Source: Annona cherimola
Taxonomy: Eukaryota; Streptophyta; Magnoliopsida; Magnoliales; Annonaceae
Length of the DNA stretch: 64,000 nt
Direction of reading: 5' to 3'
Assembly (NCBI GenBank): GCA_030490835.1
Contig: CM059975.1
Location: forward strand, 6,847,579-6,911,578
Shown in pieces: positions 31,701-42,405 of the stretch (positions are counted from its first letter, which is position 1; every line of letters starts with the position of its first letter). A program made the translations under genes and the position numbers. Below the pieces are notes generated by a model. That model was not told the DNA's origin. It was given only the letters and a program-made list of their open reading frames with translations, and ran no database searches.

Positions 31701-33178
31701 AATCCTGCTGTGACTGATTACTGGACCAACGAGATTGAGATATTTCGGAAGATCATACCGGTAGACGGCCTCTGGATTGACATGAACGAGATCTCCAACT
31801 TCATCTCTTCCCCCACAACTCCCAACTCCACGCTCGACGACCCTCCTTACAAGATCAACTCCTCCGGAAACCAGCGGCCCATCAACGAAAAAACCGTCCC
31901 GGCGACCTCGCTTCACTTCGGGAATGTGACGGAGTACGACGCCCACAACCTGTACGGGTTGTTGGAGGCGAGAGCGACGAACAGGGCGCTGGCGAAGGTC
32001 ACTGGGAAGCGGCCGTTTGTTCTCAGCAGATCCACCTTCGTGGGGTCCGGCAAGTACACGGCGCATTGGACGGGGGACAATGCAGCGACGTGGGATGACC
32101 TCGCTTACTCGATTCCGGCTGTGCTCAGCTCTGGGCTTTCTGGGATTCCTATGGTTGGAGCAGATATCTGCGGCTTCAATAGAGATACAAATGAAGAGCT
32201 CTGTCGACGTTGGATCCAGGTATGTGCGTACGAGCTCAAATGTCAACTGGGTTTTTTTTGAGCTGGATCAATAATAGGATTATTTATGTTTGTCCGCAGT
32301 TGGGTGCTTTCTATCCTTTCGCGAGGGACCATTCGGATAAGAACTCGGCTCGGCAGGAGCTCTATCTCTGGGAATCAGTGGCCGATTCAGCCAGGAAGGT
32401 GCTTGGGCTGCGGTATCGACTGCTGCCGCACTTCTACACGCTCATGTATGAAGCTCACGTCCGGGGGACTCCCATCGCTCGACCCTTGTTCTTCTCCTTC
32501 CCTGAGGATGCGCAGACGTACAACATCAGCTCCCAGTTCTTGATAGGGAAAGGGCTAATGATCTCGCCTGTCTTAACAGAAGGAGCTACCTCGATCAGCG
32601 CCTACTTCCCCGCCGGGAATTGGTTCAACCTCTTCAACCTCTCGCAGGCGGTGAGCGCCCCCTCGGGCAAGACCGTTGTTCTCTTCGCTCCCTCGGACGT
32701 CATAAACGTGCACTTACGAGGCGGGAGCATCGTGGCAATGCAAGGCGAAGCAATGACGACAGCGACGGCACGGCAGAGTGAGTTCCAGCTGCTGGTGGCG
32801 CTAGATGAAAGAGGGACGGCGTCAGGGGAAGTGTTTGTAGATGATGGGGAGGAGGTGGAGATGGGAGCGGAAGGGGGGAAGTGGAGCCTGGTGAATTTCA
32901 CGGCTGGGGTAGAAGGGAACGTGGTGAAGGTGAGATCTACGGTGGTGAACAAGCAATTCGTGGCCGGTACCAAGTGGAAGATCACTAAGGTGGTTTTTGT
33001 TGGATTGGAAAGGAAAGCTGGGTTGTTTAAGAGGTTTTCTACCACCACTGGTGCAGTGTCAGATCCTTCTTCGGGAGTTAGAGTGAGTGAGGATGGGGAT
33101 GGGGATTTTGTGGTTGCGGAGCTGACCGATCTGTCGTTGCTGCTCTCTGAGGAGTTTGAAGTGAAGCTTCAGCGATAG
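28733..33178 (+). CDS. AGLU: Secreted alpha-glucosidase, GH31 family (copy 2)
   Basis: Exons 28733-28968, 29929-30626, 31247-31477, 31573-32219 and 32300-33178 join in frame with GT-AG borders to 896 residues. Exons 2-5 have exactly the same lengths as in copy 1; exon 1 is 12 bp longer, from an expanded Phe run and nearby changes in the signal peptide. The catalytic residues are kept: GLWIDMNE (Asp458) and HWTGDN (Asp557). The conserved block after GADICGF reads NRDTNEE, where copy 1 has DGDTNEE, so Gly is replaced by Arg close to the active-site loop. [10 protein letters not shown] has His where copy 1 has Tyr. The gene looks intact. The upstream CpG-rich motif of copy 1 is changed here. Expected role is as for copy 1, and specialisation is possible but not shown. 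Confidence 0.96.
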
Positions 33179-34173
33179 AGAATAAATTATTCGGCCATTT
33201 TTATGCTGCTGGTTTTCGGCTACTACGACTTTTCTATTGACAGTGATTGGATTGTGAATGGCGAAGGTGGGGAAGTTTTGGAACTTGCGGTTCGAATAAA
33301 TCATTGGGCATTACTCTCATGATCTCATCCGTTCATATTTCTGTATGAATTACTACTTTGCAAGTTCCGCCAGTGCCCATTATAATAAAAAAAAATGAAG
33401 AATAAAGATAACGTGATCACAAGAAAATAATGAAAACATGTTTATTTATGATAATGAAAATGATGAATGAGTTAATATAAAATAAATTCACGCTCATGTG
33501 TGATTGGGTTGCAATAAAGTCGTTTCATGTTATCTTATAATTTAATTTTTCTTATCTTATTTATTATATTTAGCATTATTTACATTAAGAAATATCTTAC
33601 ATCCAAATCAAATATATTCATGGTGATAATTGCCAAAAAAAAAAATTATGCAGGTAAATTACGAAAAATGTCGAGATCACTTTACATATCCATTAGAAGA
33701 TAATAATTTACATATCCATTAAAAGATAATAATACGTTAAAGAATCATTATCCATATAATATATGGATATGTTAGACACTATAGATATTGAAAATAAAAT
33801 TTTAAAATTAATATTTAGTATCGAATAATTTTATTAGGTTAATTTTATACATTTGTACATGAGGCTATGCACACTAGTTCAACGAGTTTGAGACGCCCCG
33901 ATGCCGCACCAAGAAGCGAATTCGGTCCTCGAGGGCCAGGAGTCAGCAGAGCACTAGGGCATGGGAATGCACGAAACAAGAGCCGACACTCATAGACCTC
34001 AAAATAAACAAATCTCGACCGTGCATTGCTTTGTTGAAAGATGTAAATGAAGGAACAATAGGGGTCCTCGACGTGGAATGTTTCTCATTCCCACCTACAG
34101 TTTGAAGGAGTGCAACATCCGCTATATGAGGAGAGACATTCTAGGTAACTATGGCAGCATATGAAACTTTAGC

Positions 34174-36394
34174 AGATGCACTCTTCTTAAGCGGACTTGA
34201 TTCCAACTGTTGGGCGACCTGCCAGTCGTGCAAAAGCACCAGCAGGAGTGATGCAGGATGAGAAACAAGGAAGAGCGAAACAATTTTCTTCAGAAATTAA
34301 TCTCTCGAATGGCCTGAATTCTGTTCTTAATTTCTTCTTTGACCTGAATTCCACGACAGAAAGTTTCTGTTGCCCAATCGTTTCGTTATATCCACAACGG
34401 ATTATACCAAAACCAATCGTAATAAATGATGACCTTGCGCACAGCCTTTTTTGTTCTTTAACGCCACCACCACTGAGTGATGACAGTATAATGAACTTTT
34501 TGAGTAATCTAAAACCTTCACCAATATCATATAGAAGCACTACATTCTTCCAAGAATAGAAGCACTCTGCAATTTACGTAAATTTTCATTTTAGCCTCAT
34601 CCTCAGCTGAGACGTACCCTAACAGTTTTTAAAACTTCGAAACATTGGCCGCTCTGCCAAACAATGGCCCCTGGCTTTCTCTTGGATGAACTTGATAACC
34701 AGTAGAATTACAGAGTTGAGACCAATTCACAAAGTGGATTAGGCTATCCAAAATAAAACAACCATTAGTAGGGACCATGCAACTAGCCAGGAAAACAATA
34801 ATAAATTGAAGACAATCAGAATAATAATTTGAACCAAGTCCAGTTAACTGAACTACAACACTTCCTGAAAGCCTCTCTAGAATGCCAACTAGCCAGGAAA
34901 TCAATACTAAATAGAGGACAATCAGAATAATAATTTGAACCAAGTCCCGTTAACTGAACTACAACACTGCCTGAAAGACTATCTAGAATGCCCCCTGAAC
35001 TTCCAAGCCAGCTTCCCTTCATGTGGTCTCCTATTTTTGGAACGAATCGCCTAACAGAATCACCCTCCATATCAATAAGGAAGATCCAGGATCTATGGAA
35101 AGAATTCTGGGCAAGTACTCAAAAGCTGAACATTAGAGCCAGAACAGTAGAGAGGATACTGACTCCCCTTTAACCCCTGATATTGCCCACTAAAAGGTTT
35201 GGCAGACTGAAGGTCACACTGCATAGTAGCAATGAGATAAGTGCTCTAAATGAGATCCATGAAAACATATGACACCAAGACAATTGAAACCTGATTTTTG
35301 TTAGGTTGCTTAAACACTATCACCAACACAAGCATCTGTCAGTCAAAAGCATTTTGCTTGTTCGATAGTCTCTATTATGATGTATTGTCTACACAACTAG
35401 AACAGGCTGACATTTAAACAGTTGACAGGGATAAGAGAGCCAGCTGCTTTAACATTTTGATAGCGCGTGTAGATATCAACGACCATATTATAGCAATGAA
35501 ATCCAACTCATGGCATGGCCATTATAAACTCCTTTTAAATTGACAGTCTAAAATCTCGCTGATGGTGGGCCCAATACTATCTCTTTTTATATCGACAGTA
35601 GTAAAATGTCATGGATGATGTGGCCACTACAAACTCTTTTTTACATGGAGAGAAATTAAATCTCACTAATGGTATGGTCAATACAAACCTTCTTTTTCTT
35701 TCGTTCCCCTCCTTTCCCTTGAAGAAACTAGAGCACAATCATTCCCAGGACCACTTACGAACACATATCAATGCAAACTCAACTACTTGAATAAAAGAAT
35801 TAATAAAAATAATCTGCAAATGGTTTCATTATCCTCGACGAATTTAATTCCTGGTAATCGGAATTTTTTTTATTTTTTTTAGTTTTTTGAAGATGCCACC
35901 ATTGGAATGTTAAGCTTGGCTATATGTGTTCGCCAACATAGCCTAGATGCACATTACAACTAATCTTTTTCCTACCGTTCCTGTGACATTACCCATCAAA
36001 TGTGGATCACATGAAAAATAAAAGATAGATCTAAAGAAATGCAAACACAGCGCATGCCTTAAAATTTTAAGCCCCATAAACAGATAATACAAACATGAAA
36101 GCAATCCTTCATTGTTCATGGAATGGTCATCTATAAGCAGATTTTGAAGGAGTATCCATGTAGAGAAAGTAACTTCATTTTAAATCAATGCTCTGTTTGA
36201 GCCTCCAAATCCAGAAACCAGAATGTGGTAGAAGGACACTGTGACAGCCATAAATAAATACAGGAGCTACCAATGCAAGTTTCTAAAAAGAGATGCTCAG
36301 AAAACACAAGCTGCCTCATCAACTGGATGAAGCAATTTACTTTTTTCCCATTGGCTCAGGGCGCATGCATGCCACAAGCATGTTGAAGACTGAA
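34174..36394. other. Intergenic between alpha-glucosidase 2 and the F-box gene
   Basis: Small overlapping ORFs on both strands at 34187-34560 have no recognisable domain and begin at non-ATG codons. The region near the F-box stop presumably includes that gene's 3' UTR. A 106-bp tandem repeat is listed separately. Nothing else supported. Confidence 0.45.
34781..34992. repeat. 106-bp tandem duplication
   Basis: Two adjacent units, 34781-34886 and 34887-34992, each starting AACTAGCCAGGAAA, containing AATAATTTGAACCAAGTCC and ending TCTAGAATGCC. They differ at about ten positions. Confidence 0.85.
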
Positions 36395-37690
36395 TCAACA
36401 ACCCATTACAGCACAATTGTACACAAAAGCACCTGCTCGTTCCCTGACAGAAAGCACATTCCAATCACATTCACCACCATCTGCAGGACTCCAAGAGTGC
36501 AGCACAATTACTTCCCCTTCTGGGCCTCTACGTCCACCAACCACCAATAGTTTGTCACCACATGCCTTGAATGCTAGACCCCAACCATTATAAGAGTCTG
36601 CCCTGAGTGGCAGTGCCCTTACAACATTCCATCTATTATTTGCCTTGTCATATTTCTTAACCTCATTTGTTGATTCATCCGCAGCATAAAGCTGATTATT
36701 CACAACTGCGACCAGAGGGGGGCTTTGCGCTGCTCTATTGCCACGGGGATACATATTTTCTATCCTCCTCCATCTCCTTGTCTCGAGGTTGTACTCCTCT
36801 CCACAAGTTAAAGAATCTGTATTACTGGACATGCCACCTATGACGTAGAATTTCCGATCCATAAAAAAACCTGAACACATCTTTCTTGGAAGGTTCATAT
36901 CAGGCAAAATTTCCCAATAATCTGTCTCGCAATTGTACAGCTCAGCGGATTTTAGAACATGGCCATTCTTATCACTTCCACCAGCAACAATAGCGATTTC
37001 TCCGCAACTGCTCGAACCAAACAAACAGCGTGGCAAGTTCATTAATGGACATCTAGACCAATCACGAGAAATCAAGCTGTACATCCATATTGCAAATCCT
37101 GACAATTCGCGACCAAAAACAAGCAATTGAGTCCCCACAGCAAGTGATTCCTTGTCAGCATAAGAAAAACACTCATCACAAGGCATCCTCGGTAGCCTCA
37201 TCCATCTCTGTCTTACAGGATCAAAAGCTTCCCAAGGCATTAGACTGCATGCTAAGTATACCCAATGTTCAACAATCCCCAGCTGTCTCCTCAATTTGTA
37301 GAGATATCCACTATTAATTAACAATCTGAACCTTTTATTCAGACAAGAAAGTGATGGATAATCTGATCTACAAGTCCAGGCCAGGCAATCAAGTGCCATG
37401 TCATCATGAAGACCAGGGAGGAGACAGTCGCTCGATGCTTGACTAGAATGATCCCTTCCAGATTGCATCTTACATGATGCTTTTCTCTTTTTCAAGCCCG
37501 TACAGTGAGAACTAGGGATACACATTTCTCTTTCATGTATATTTTCTTTAACTTCTTTGAGCAAGTTGCCATTTCTTGCCAGAAGCATGTAAGCTAGTAG
37601 ATACCAATCTGTAGTCTGAAATGACCTATGTTCTTGATTGAAGGGAGCCATATACTGCGAAAGCACACATCCTTGAGCACCAGCAACCAT
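36395..37690 (-). CDS. F-box/kelch-repeat protein (SKIP11-like)
   Basis: The ATG at 37690 gives 431 residues; the frame is open further upstream with another ATG at 37759, so the start is uncertain. A low-complexity N-terminus is followed by an F-box at about residues 89-135 ([17 protein letters not shown]), expected to bind SKP1/ASK in an SCF ubiquitin ligase. Kelch repeats fill the rest. They are seen as paired Gly motifs with spaced Tyr and Trp: [22 protein letters not shown] and [12 protein letters not shown]. The sequence matches the plant SKIP11/At1g74510 type in overall order. The kelch propeller recruits the substrate, which is unknown. A likely 3' splice acceptor (AAACAACAG, minus strand, about 37790) precedes the coding exon, so the 5' UTR is probably split by a 2-kb intron. 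No damage seen. Confidence 0.92.
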   Translation of the reverse strand: MVAGAQGCVLSQYMAPFNQEHRSFQTTDWYLLAYMLLARNGNLLKEVKENIHEREMCIPSSHCTGLKKRKASCKMQSGRDHSSQASSDCLLPGLHDDMALDCLAWTCRSDYPSLSCLNKRFRLLINSGYLYKLRRQLGIVEHWVYLACSLMPWEAFDPVRQRWMRLPRMPCDECFSYADKESLAVGTQLLVFGRELSGFAIWMYSLISRDWSRCPLMNLPRCLFGSSSCGEIAIVAGGSDKNGHVLKSAELYNCETDYWEILPDMNLPRKMCSGFFMDRKFYVIGGMSSNTDSLTCGEEYNLETRRWRRIENMYPRGNRAAQSPPLVAVVNNQLYAADESTNEVKKYDKANNRWNVVRALPLRADSYNGWGLAFKACGDKLLVVGGRRGPEGEVIVLHSWSPADGGECDWNVLSVRERAGAFVYNCAVMGC

Positions 37691-37986
37691 AGTTCTTGAT
37701 TGGCTCTCCAACTCTTCTGTTCTCTCTTTTGGCTTCTCAAAGGAACAACTCAAACACATCCAGGGGACTTTATAAGAGCTAACATGCTGTTGTTTGGAAA
37801 TGGAAATACAGGTCAAAATGAGGCAAAAATGGAATCATAAAGTCAAATTTCTGGCAAGTTGGAAATATTTCTGTCTGAATAATATTTATTGGTTTTAAGA
37901 TAGAAAGCATTTCAACCACTCAACATAACTTATTCTGCTCAAACATCCATAACAAAGTAAATGTAGGATGCTTGAAATTAAATAAA

Positions 37987-38436
37987 CATCATGCAATCTT
38001 CGGGGAGGAATGGAAATATAAATTACATCACTGACTCATCATCAACACCCACCGAAGCAATCACATAACACCAATAAACAATCACCATGTATTGATGAAG
38101 CAACATAATAAAATGATCACATCCATTAGGTGACCCTGCAAATGCACAGACCAACCAGTGGATGTTCATATCGTCATAAATCACAACTACAGCCAATCAT
38201 CCCAAATGGTTCATCATGCGATCTTCAGGGAGGAATGGAAATATAAATTACATCACTGACTCATCATCGACACCCAGCAAAGCAATCACATAACACCAAT
38301 AAACAATCACCATGTATTGATGAAGCAACATAATAAAACGATCACATCCATTAGGTGACCCTGCAAATCCACAGACCAACCAGCGGGTGTTCATATTGTC
38401 ATAAATCACAACCAAAGCCAATCATCCCAAATGGTT
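37987..38436. repeat. 225-bp tandem duplication upstream of the F-box coding exon
   Basis: Two units, 37987-38211 and 38212-38436, each starting CATCATGC and containing GGAGGAATGGAAATATAAAT and AATCACCATGTATTGATGAA, and ending CCAATCATCCCAAATGGTT. Identity is above 90 percent by eye. The block lies in what I infer to be the 5' UTR intron of the F-box gene. Confidence 0.9.
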
Positions 38437-40022
38437 CCTCGAGCTTAGAATGAGTTGGATATGTTCGTCGAACAGACCACAATTGCATTTCTATAGCGCT
38501 GTAGCATTTACTATGCTGTGGCCTGCCAACATGCATATTTAACAGACTGGAAGCCAAACACACTTAAGTCAGCAGTCTGGCAACTTCTCCAAACACTAGG
38601 ATATGTGAATCCTCTACCCCAGTAAATAATCAAATAAATTGAGCTACGGAAAAAAAAAAAAAAAAGAACAAAGCTATTAGGTCATCTATAATCTGAGAAT
38701 TTCTTGTTCTGTTAACTATGGACTTAATTCAAATTTCAAACAAAAACAGCCTGAACAGCGGTCAAGACGTTCTCGTTCTGTTCTGTTACTGGCTTCTTCA
38801 TCCAACCAGCAACCGCCTGAATAGGTGAATACCTGTACGTTTCCAAATTATAATGAAGCCTTTGCCCTTATCAACAGTCAACACAACCTTTTCGGTGACA
38901 AATAAACCAAAGTCATTGCATATAGAAAAAGAAAGCCTGATAAGGCTTTTTGAGTAGCCTGCAATTATACTTCTGGCTCATCTCGCGAGAGGAGTTGCTA
39001 GTTATGAACACAGGATGTCGATGTGAACCTTAGTTCCCAAAAGCTAAAGGGGAGAAAACAGTTTCTGCAAAGAAACTGAACATACATACATCATCATAAT
39101 TCACATCTATCAATCTGAATATCTCACCTCAAGAGAACATGTTCATCACTCCTAATCAAAATTTCAGCTTCCGAGGCGAGACAAAAATGCATCACCTTCA
39201 AACAGGGGTGGAAAAATGATCCAATCAGTTCACGAAACCAGAATCTCCACGGAAGTTCGGACAATAAAATGAGATATTCGAAAAACTCACCTCAAAACAA
39301 CATGTCATCCATATTTACTCCAGAAACCACAATCCTTAGATCCGAGAATCTTCGCAAACGAACTACTCCTAGACGAATAGCCTCATTTTCAGCGAAAAGA
39401 TCTTAACTTTGTTCTCACGAAAACAACGGAAACTTTGCAGGAGTGTTGTTTCGAAGAGAAGTAAACTACTTCCCGCCAGAAATCTCAATGACCTTGAACT
39501 GAGAAAATCAGCTCAAAATCAAATCCGGAACTTCAGCTCTGCGAACAAAACCTCGCGTTTTGTTTCCGGATATGACCTCACCGAAGATTGAAAATACGAC
39601 CAACGGACGCCAATGGAAAGGAATCGAGCGGCAATTGATCGAAGCACCACAGGCGATAGACCTCCCAAGTTCGGAAGCTCCAATCTGCTAGATCTTCCAG
39701 TACAGGATGCATGCAATGCCAGTGATGTACAAGATCCAGCAGCCGGAATCAGATAGCCAAGAAATCTAAGGATCGCAGCCGGGAAAGGGAATCTCCTCTG
39801 TTGGATGGCCGGAATCTGACGGATTAGCCGCGAAGAACGCCAGAGGACCTCGCCGGAGAAGCAGGTCGGGTCGCCGGTAGAAGGAGATTTCCCGATCCGG
39901 ATTCAAGTGAGGTCGGAAACTTCATGGAGAGTGAGGGAGCGAGAAACGGGGGCAGTGAGATAAGAAATTGCCGTTTCTGCTCTGGTCTTTTGATCTCTGC
40001 TACGGATTCGTTTTCTTCCATC
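38437..40022 (-). other. Inferred 5' UTR intron and leader exon of the F-box gene
   Basis: There is no coding frame here with a recognisable domain. The GC-richer part at about 39800-39990 directly downstream (minus strand) of a TATA box looks like a transcript leader. The ORF beginning at 40021 starts too close to the TATA to be translated from that promoter. The exact donor site is not resolved. Confidence 0.4.
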
Positions 40023-40030
40023 CTTTTATA
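40023..40030 (-). promoter_or_regulatory. TATA box, probable promoter of the F-box/kelch gene
   Basis: On the minus strand the sequence reads CGGCTATAAAAGGATGG, a canonical plant TATA box. Transcription would start near 39995 and run towards the F-box coding exon, with no other gene on this strand in between. Confidence 0.5.
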
Positions 40031-41506
40031 GCCGTTTTTGCGACCGGGGGTTTTACCGGGAGTTAGGATAAAAGGTCAAAATAGGCAAATTAAGTGGAGA
40101 AGACGAGCACAAACTTAAAACTTGATTCGCGCGAATATACGTTCCGTAGGACATTTGAACGGGACAGCATTCGGGGAGAAGTGAGAACCGGATCCGACGG
40201 TGACGTTGGATTTACAATCAAACATTCAGAGCCTGTCTCTGAGGATTCCTGATGCTCAACTGAAATTTATATTTTCATTTTCAAAATAATTTTTTAATTT
40301 TTAATATAGCTTTTTAAATTTTCAATATACGCTATTCCATTCTCGTGCTAGATACAGTTCCCATTCAAAGATTTTGCATTCTTTTCAACGCTCTCTTAAT
40401 TTATTTATTTTTATTAACAGTATCCAAATATTTATGTGGGAATTACGCATGATTTTTGATAGCGGTTGAAACCATTGTTAGGACAATAAATGGCCGATAT
40501 TATGTTGTAGAATATTAATTTTCTACTTGTATAAATTTTTTACAACTAGGGATGTTTGGAAGTTTCATGCCTAATTAAATAGATTTTAATATTAAATAAC
40601 GAAATTATAAGGAGACGAATTTCGCCAGGATTATAAGCTCCAGGTAGTGCCCAGCGCACTACACACCACTCATGCATTTTCCGCGAATCTCGTTATGAAT
40701 GGGATTCCGTTTCGGCGGAATAAGTTTGATGTGCACTTGCGGACACAAAAAAATTTTTGATGGTGCGTATTCATATATTACATGAGCTCTATTGATATTA
40801 CAATAAAGTCTCGACGCATTCTTATAATATTTAATTATTATTCTATAAATATCTTACTAATATTCTAATTTTTTCTTATAATATTTCTAAAAACCCAACA
40901 GTGAACGCTTCCACGATAATTTTAATGAGAAACCATGTCCCAGCGCAATGGGGAAAAGCGGTTTACGCTGCGGACTTGAATTTTTAATTGCTGTCTAATT
41001 GATTATGCCGAAATTAATTGGCCGATTGCAATCTAATTAGCAGCAGATGTCAAATGAGTTTGACGCAAATGAAATACATCTTGTAATATCAAAGCTCAAA
41101 TTTCTGATTAGTGCTTTTGTCATTCGGCAAAATAATTTATATAAGTTTCAATCTCAAAATAAAAAAACAGCTCTTGTACATTTTTGCAGGTATTTTGTAC
41201 TCATTTGAACCAATCTTCATGATATTGTCGAGATAATGATAATAAGCGAAAAATATATATCAAGAATTATTTCAGTGCATTCAGACTGCACTCGTCCATA
41301 CACTGGATGGCGCAATTAAACATGAATAAAAAATCTATTTTACTCATTGTATTTAAAATTATTTATTTTATTAACATATCAATTTTCGTCTAAATTGGAT
41401 AAGTGTTACATCTGAAAATGGTATAAAATCAACATTATATAAAATAGTTTAATATAAATAACAATTTTAAAATTATTTTTTCATCGGCTAAACCGTCTAA
41501 TATATA

Positions 41507-41686
41507 CTTTTTATATGAATAAATGATTACGTAAAATATCATAACATTCTAATATATGTGAAGCTCATTTTACAATAGATTGTACTATAATTATAGCTTT
41601 TTATATGAATAAATAATTACGTAAAATATCATAATATTCTAATATATGTGAAACTCATTTTACAATAGATTATACTATAATTATAG
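41507..41686. repeat. 90-bp tandem duplication
   Basis: Two units, 41507-41596 and 41597-41686, each starting CTTTTTATATGAATAAAT and containing TTACGTAAAATATCATAA and CTCATTTTACAATAGATT. Only a few substitutions separate them, so the event is fairly recent. Confidence 0.85.
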
Positions 41687-41769
41687 TGCGGTCCATCTCC
41701 ACCTGAATAGTTATCATATATATAGATATATTATGTTTGATTATATGCAATATATTGTATATATGCTTA

Positions 41770-42065
41770 AGTTATAATATTTATTCTTATTTTATTTTTT
41801 GATTTTTCTTCGTAAACTTATTCTTCTAAGTGTATTTAATTCATATACCAAGTTTTGTCATTTTACACTACTTTTGCATATTTATTTTTTATTTTTGAAA
41901 ATCATCAATTTTATGAGCATATAGGTTATTTCATCTCCTAAATATTTTATTTTTAAAAATTAAAAATAAATATATAAAAGTATTATTAAATAACAAAATT
42001 CGGTATATGAATTAAACATACTTAGAAAAATATATTTATGAAGAAAATTCATGAAATGAATTAAA
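41770..42065. repeat. Foldback element (family C)
   Basis: Inverted repeat with left arm AAGTGTATTTAATTCATATA and right arm TATATGAATTAAACATACTT, and the outer arms TTTTTCTTCGTAAACTTA / TATTTATGAAGAAAATT. Centre near 41900-41960. No coding content. Confidence 0.65.
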
Positions 42066-42164
42066 ATAAAATAAAAATAAATACTGTAACTAACGCATAT
42101 TTACAAAATATTATATATAATGAGAAGTGATCCAATTAGCCCAAGACTCCAAAAACCTCATTTA

Positions 42165-42405
42165 TAATATTTTTATTTTTTCTTCGTACACTTGTTTATC
42201 TAAGTTTATTTAACATATAAACCAAGTTTTACCATTTTTGATGTATATATATTTTTGATATTTTTAAAGATATAGGTATTTCAAATACATATATACATAT
42301 AGATATTTAAAATCTTAAAAATATATATACATATATCCAAAATGGTAAAACTTAGTTTATATGTTAAATATATTTAGATAAATAAGTATATGAAAAACTT
42401 TTAAA
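42165..42405. repeat. Foldback element (family C)
   Basis: Second copy next to the previous one: left arm ATAAACCAAGTTTTACCATTT, right arm AAATGGTAAAACTTAGTTTA, with outer arms CTTCGTACACTTGTTTATC / GATAAATAAGTATATGAA. It shares the arm consensus with the elements at 15.8, 21.1, 41.8 and 56.8 kb. Confidence 0.65.

Larger units (their letters stand above)
28265..34173 (+). repeat. Tandem duplication, unit 2 (contains alpha-glucosidase gene 2)
   Basis: Partner of 18035-26775. The promoter, all five exons with equal exon lengths except exon 1, intron positions and the 3' flank (CATAGACCTCAAAATAAACA at about 33991, also at about 26591) all align. This unit is more compact. Confidence 0.8.

Noticed and set aside
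34187..34560. Overlapping ORFs of about 120 codons on both strands
   Set aside because: They start at non-ATG codons, have no recognisable domain, and lie in the tail of the duplicated flank.
39824..40021. 65-codon minus-strand ORF just below the TATA box
   Set aside because: The start lies only a few bases from the TATA box, upstream of the expected transcription start, so it would not be in the mRNA.
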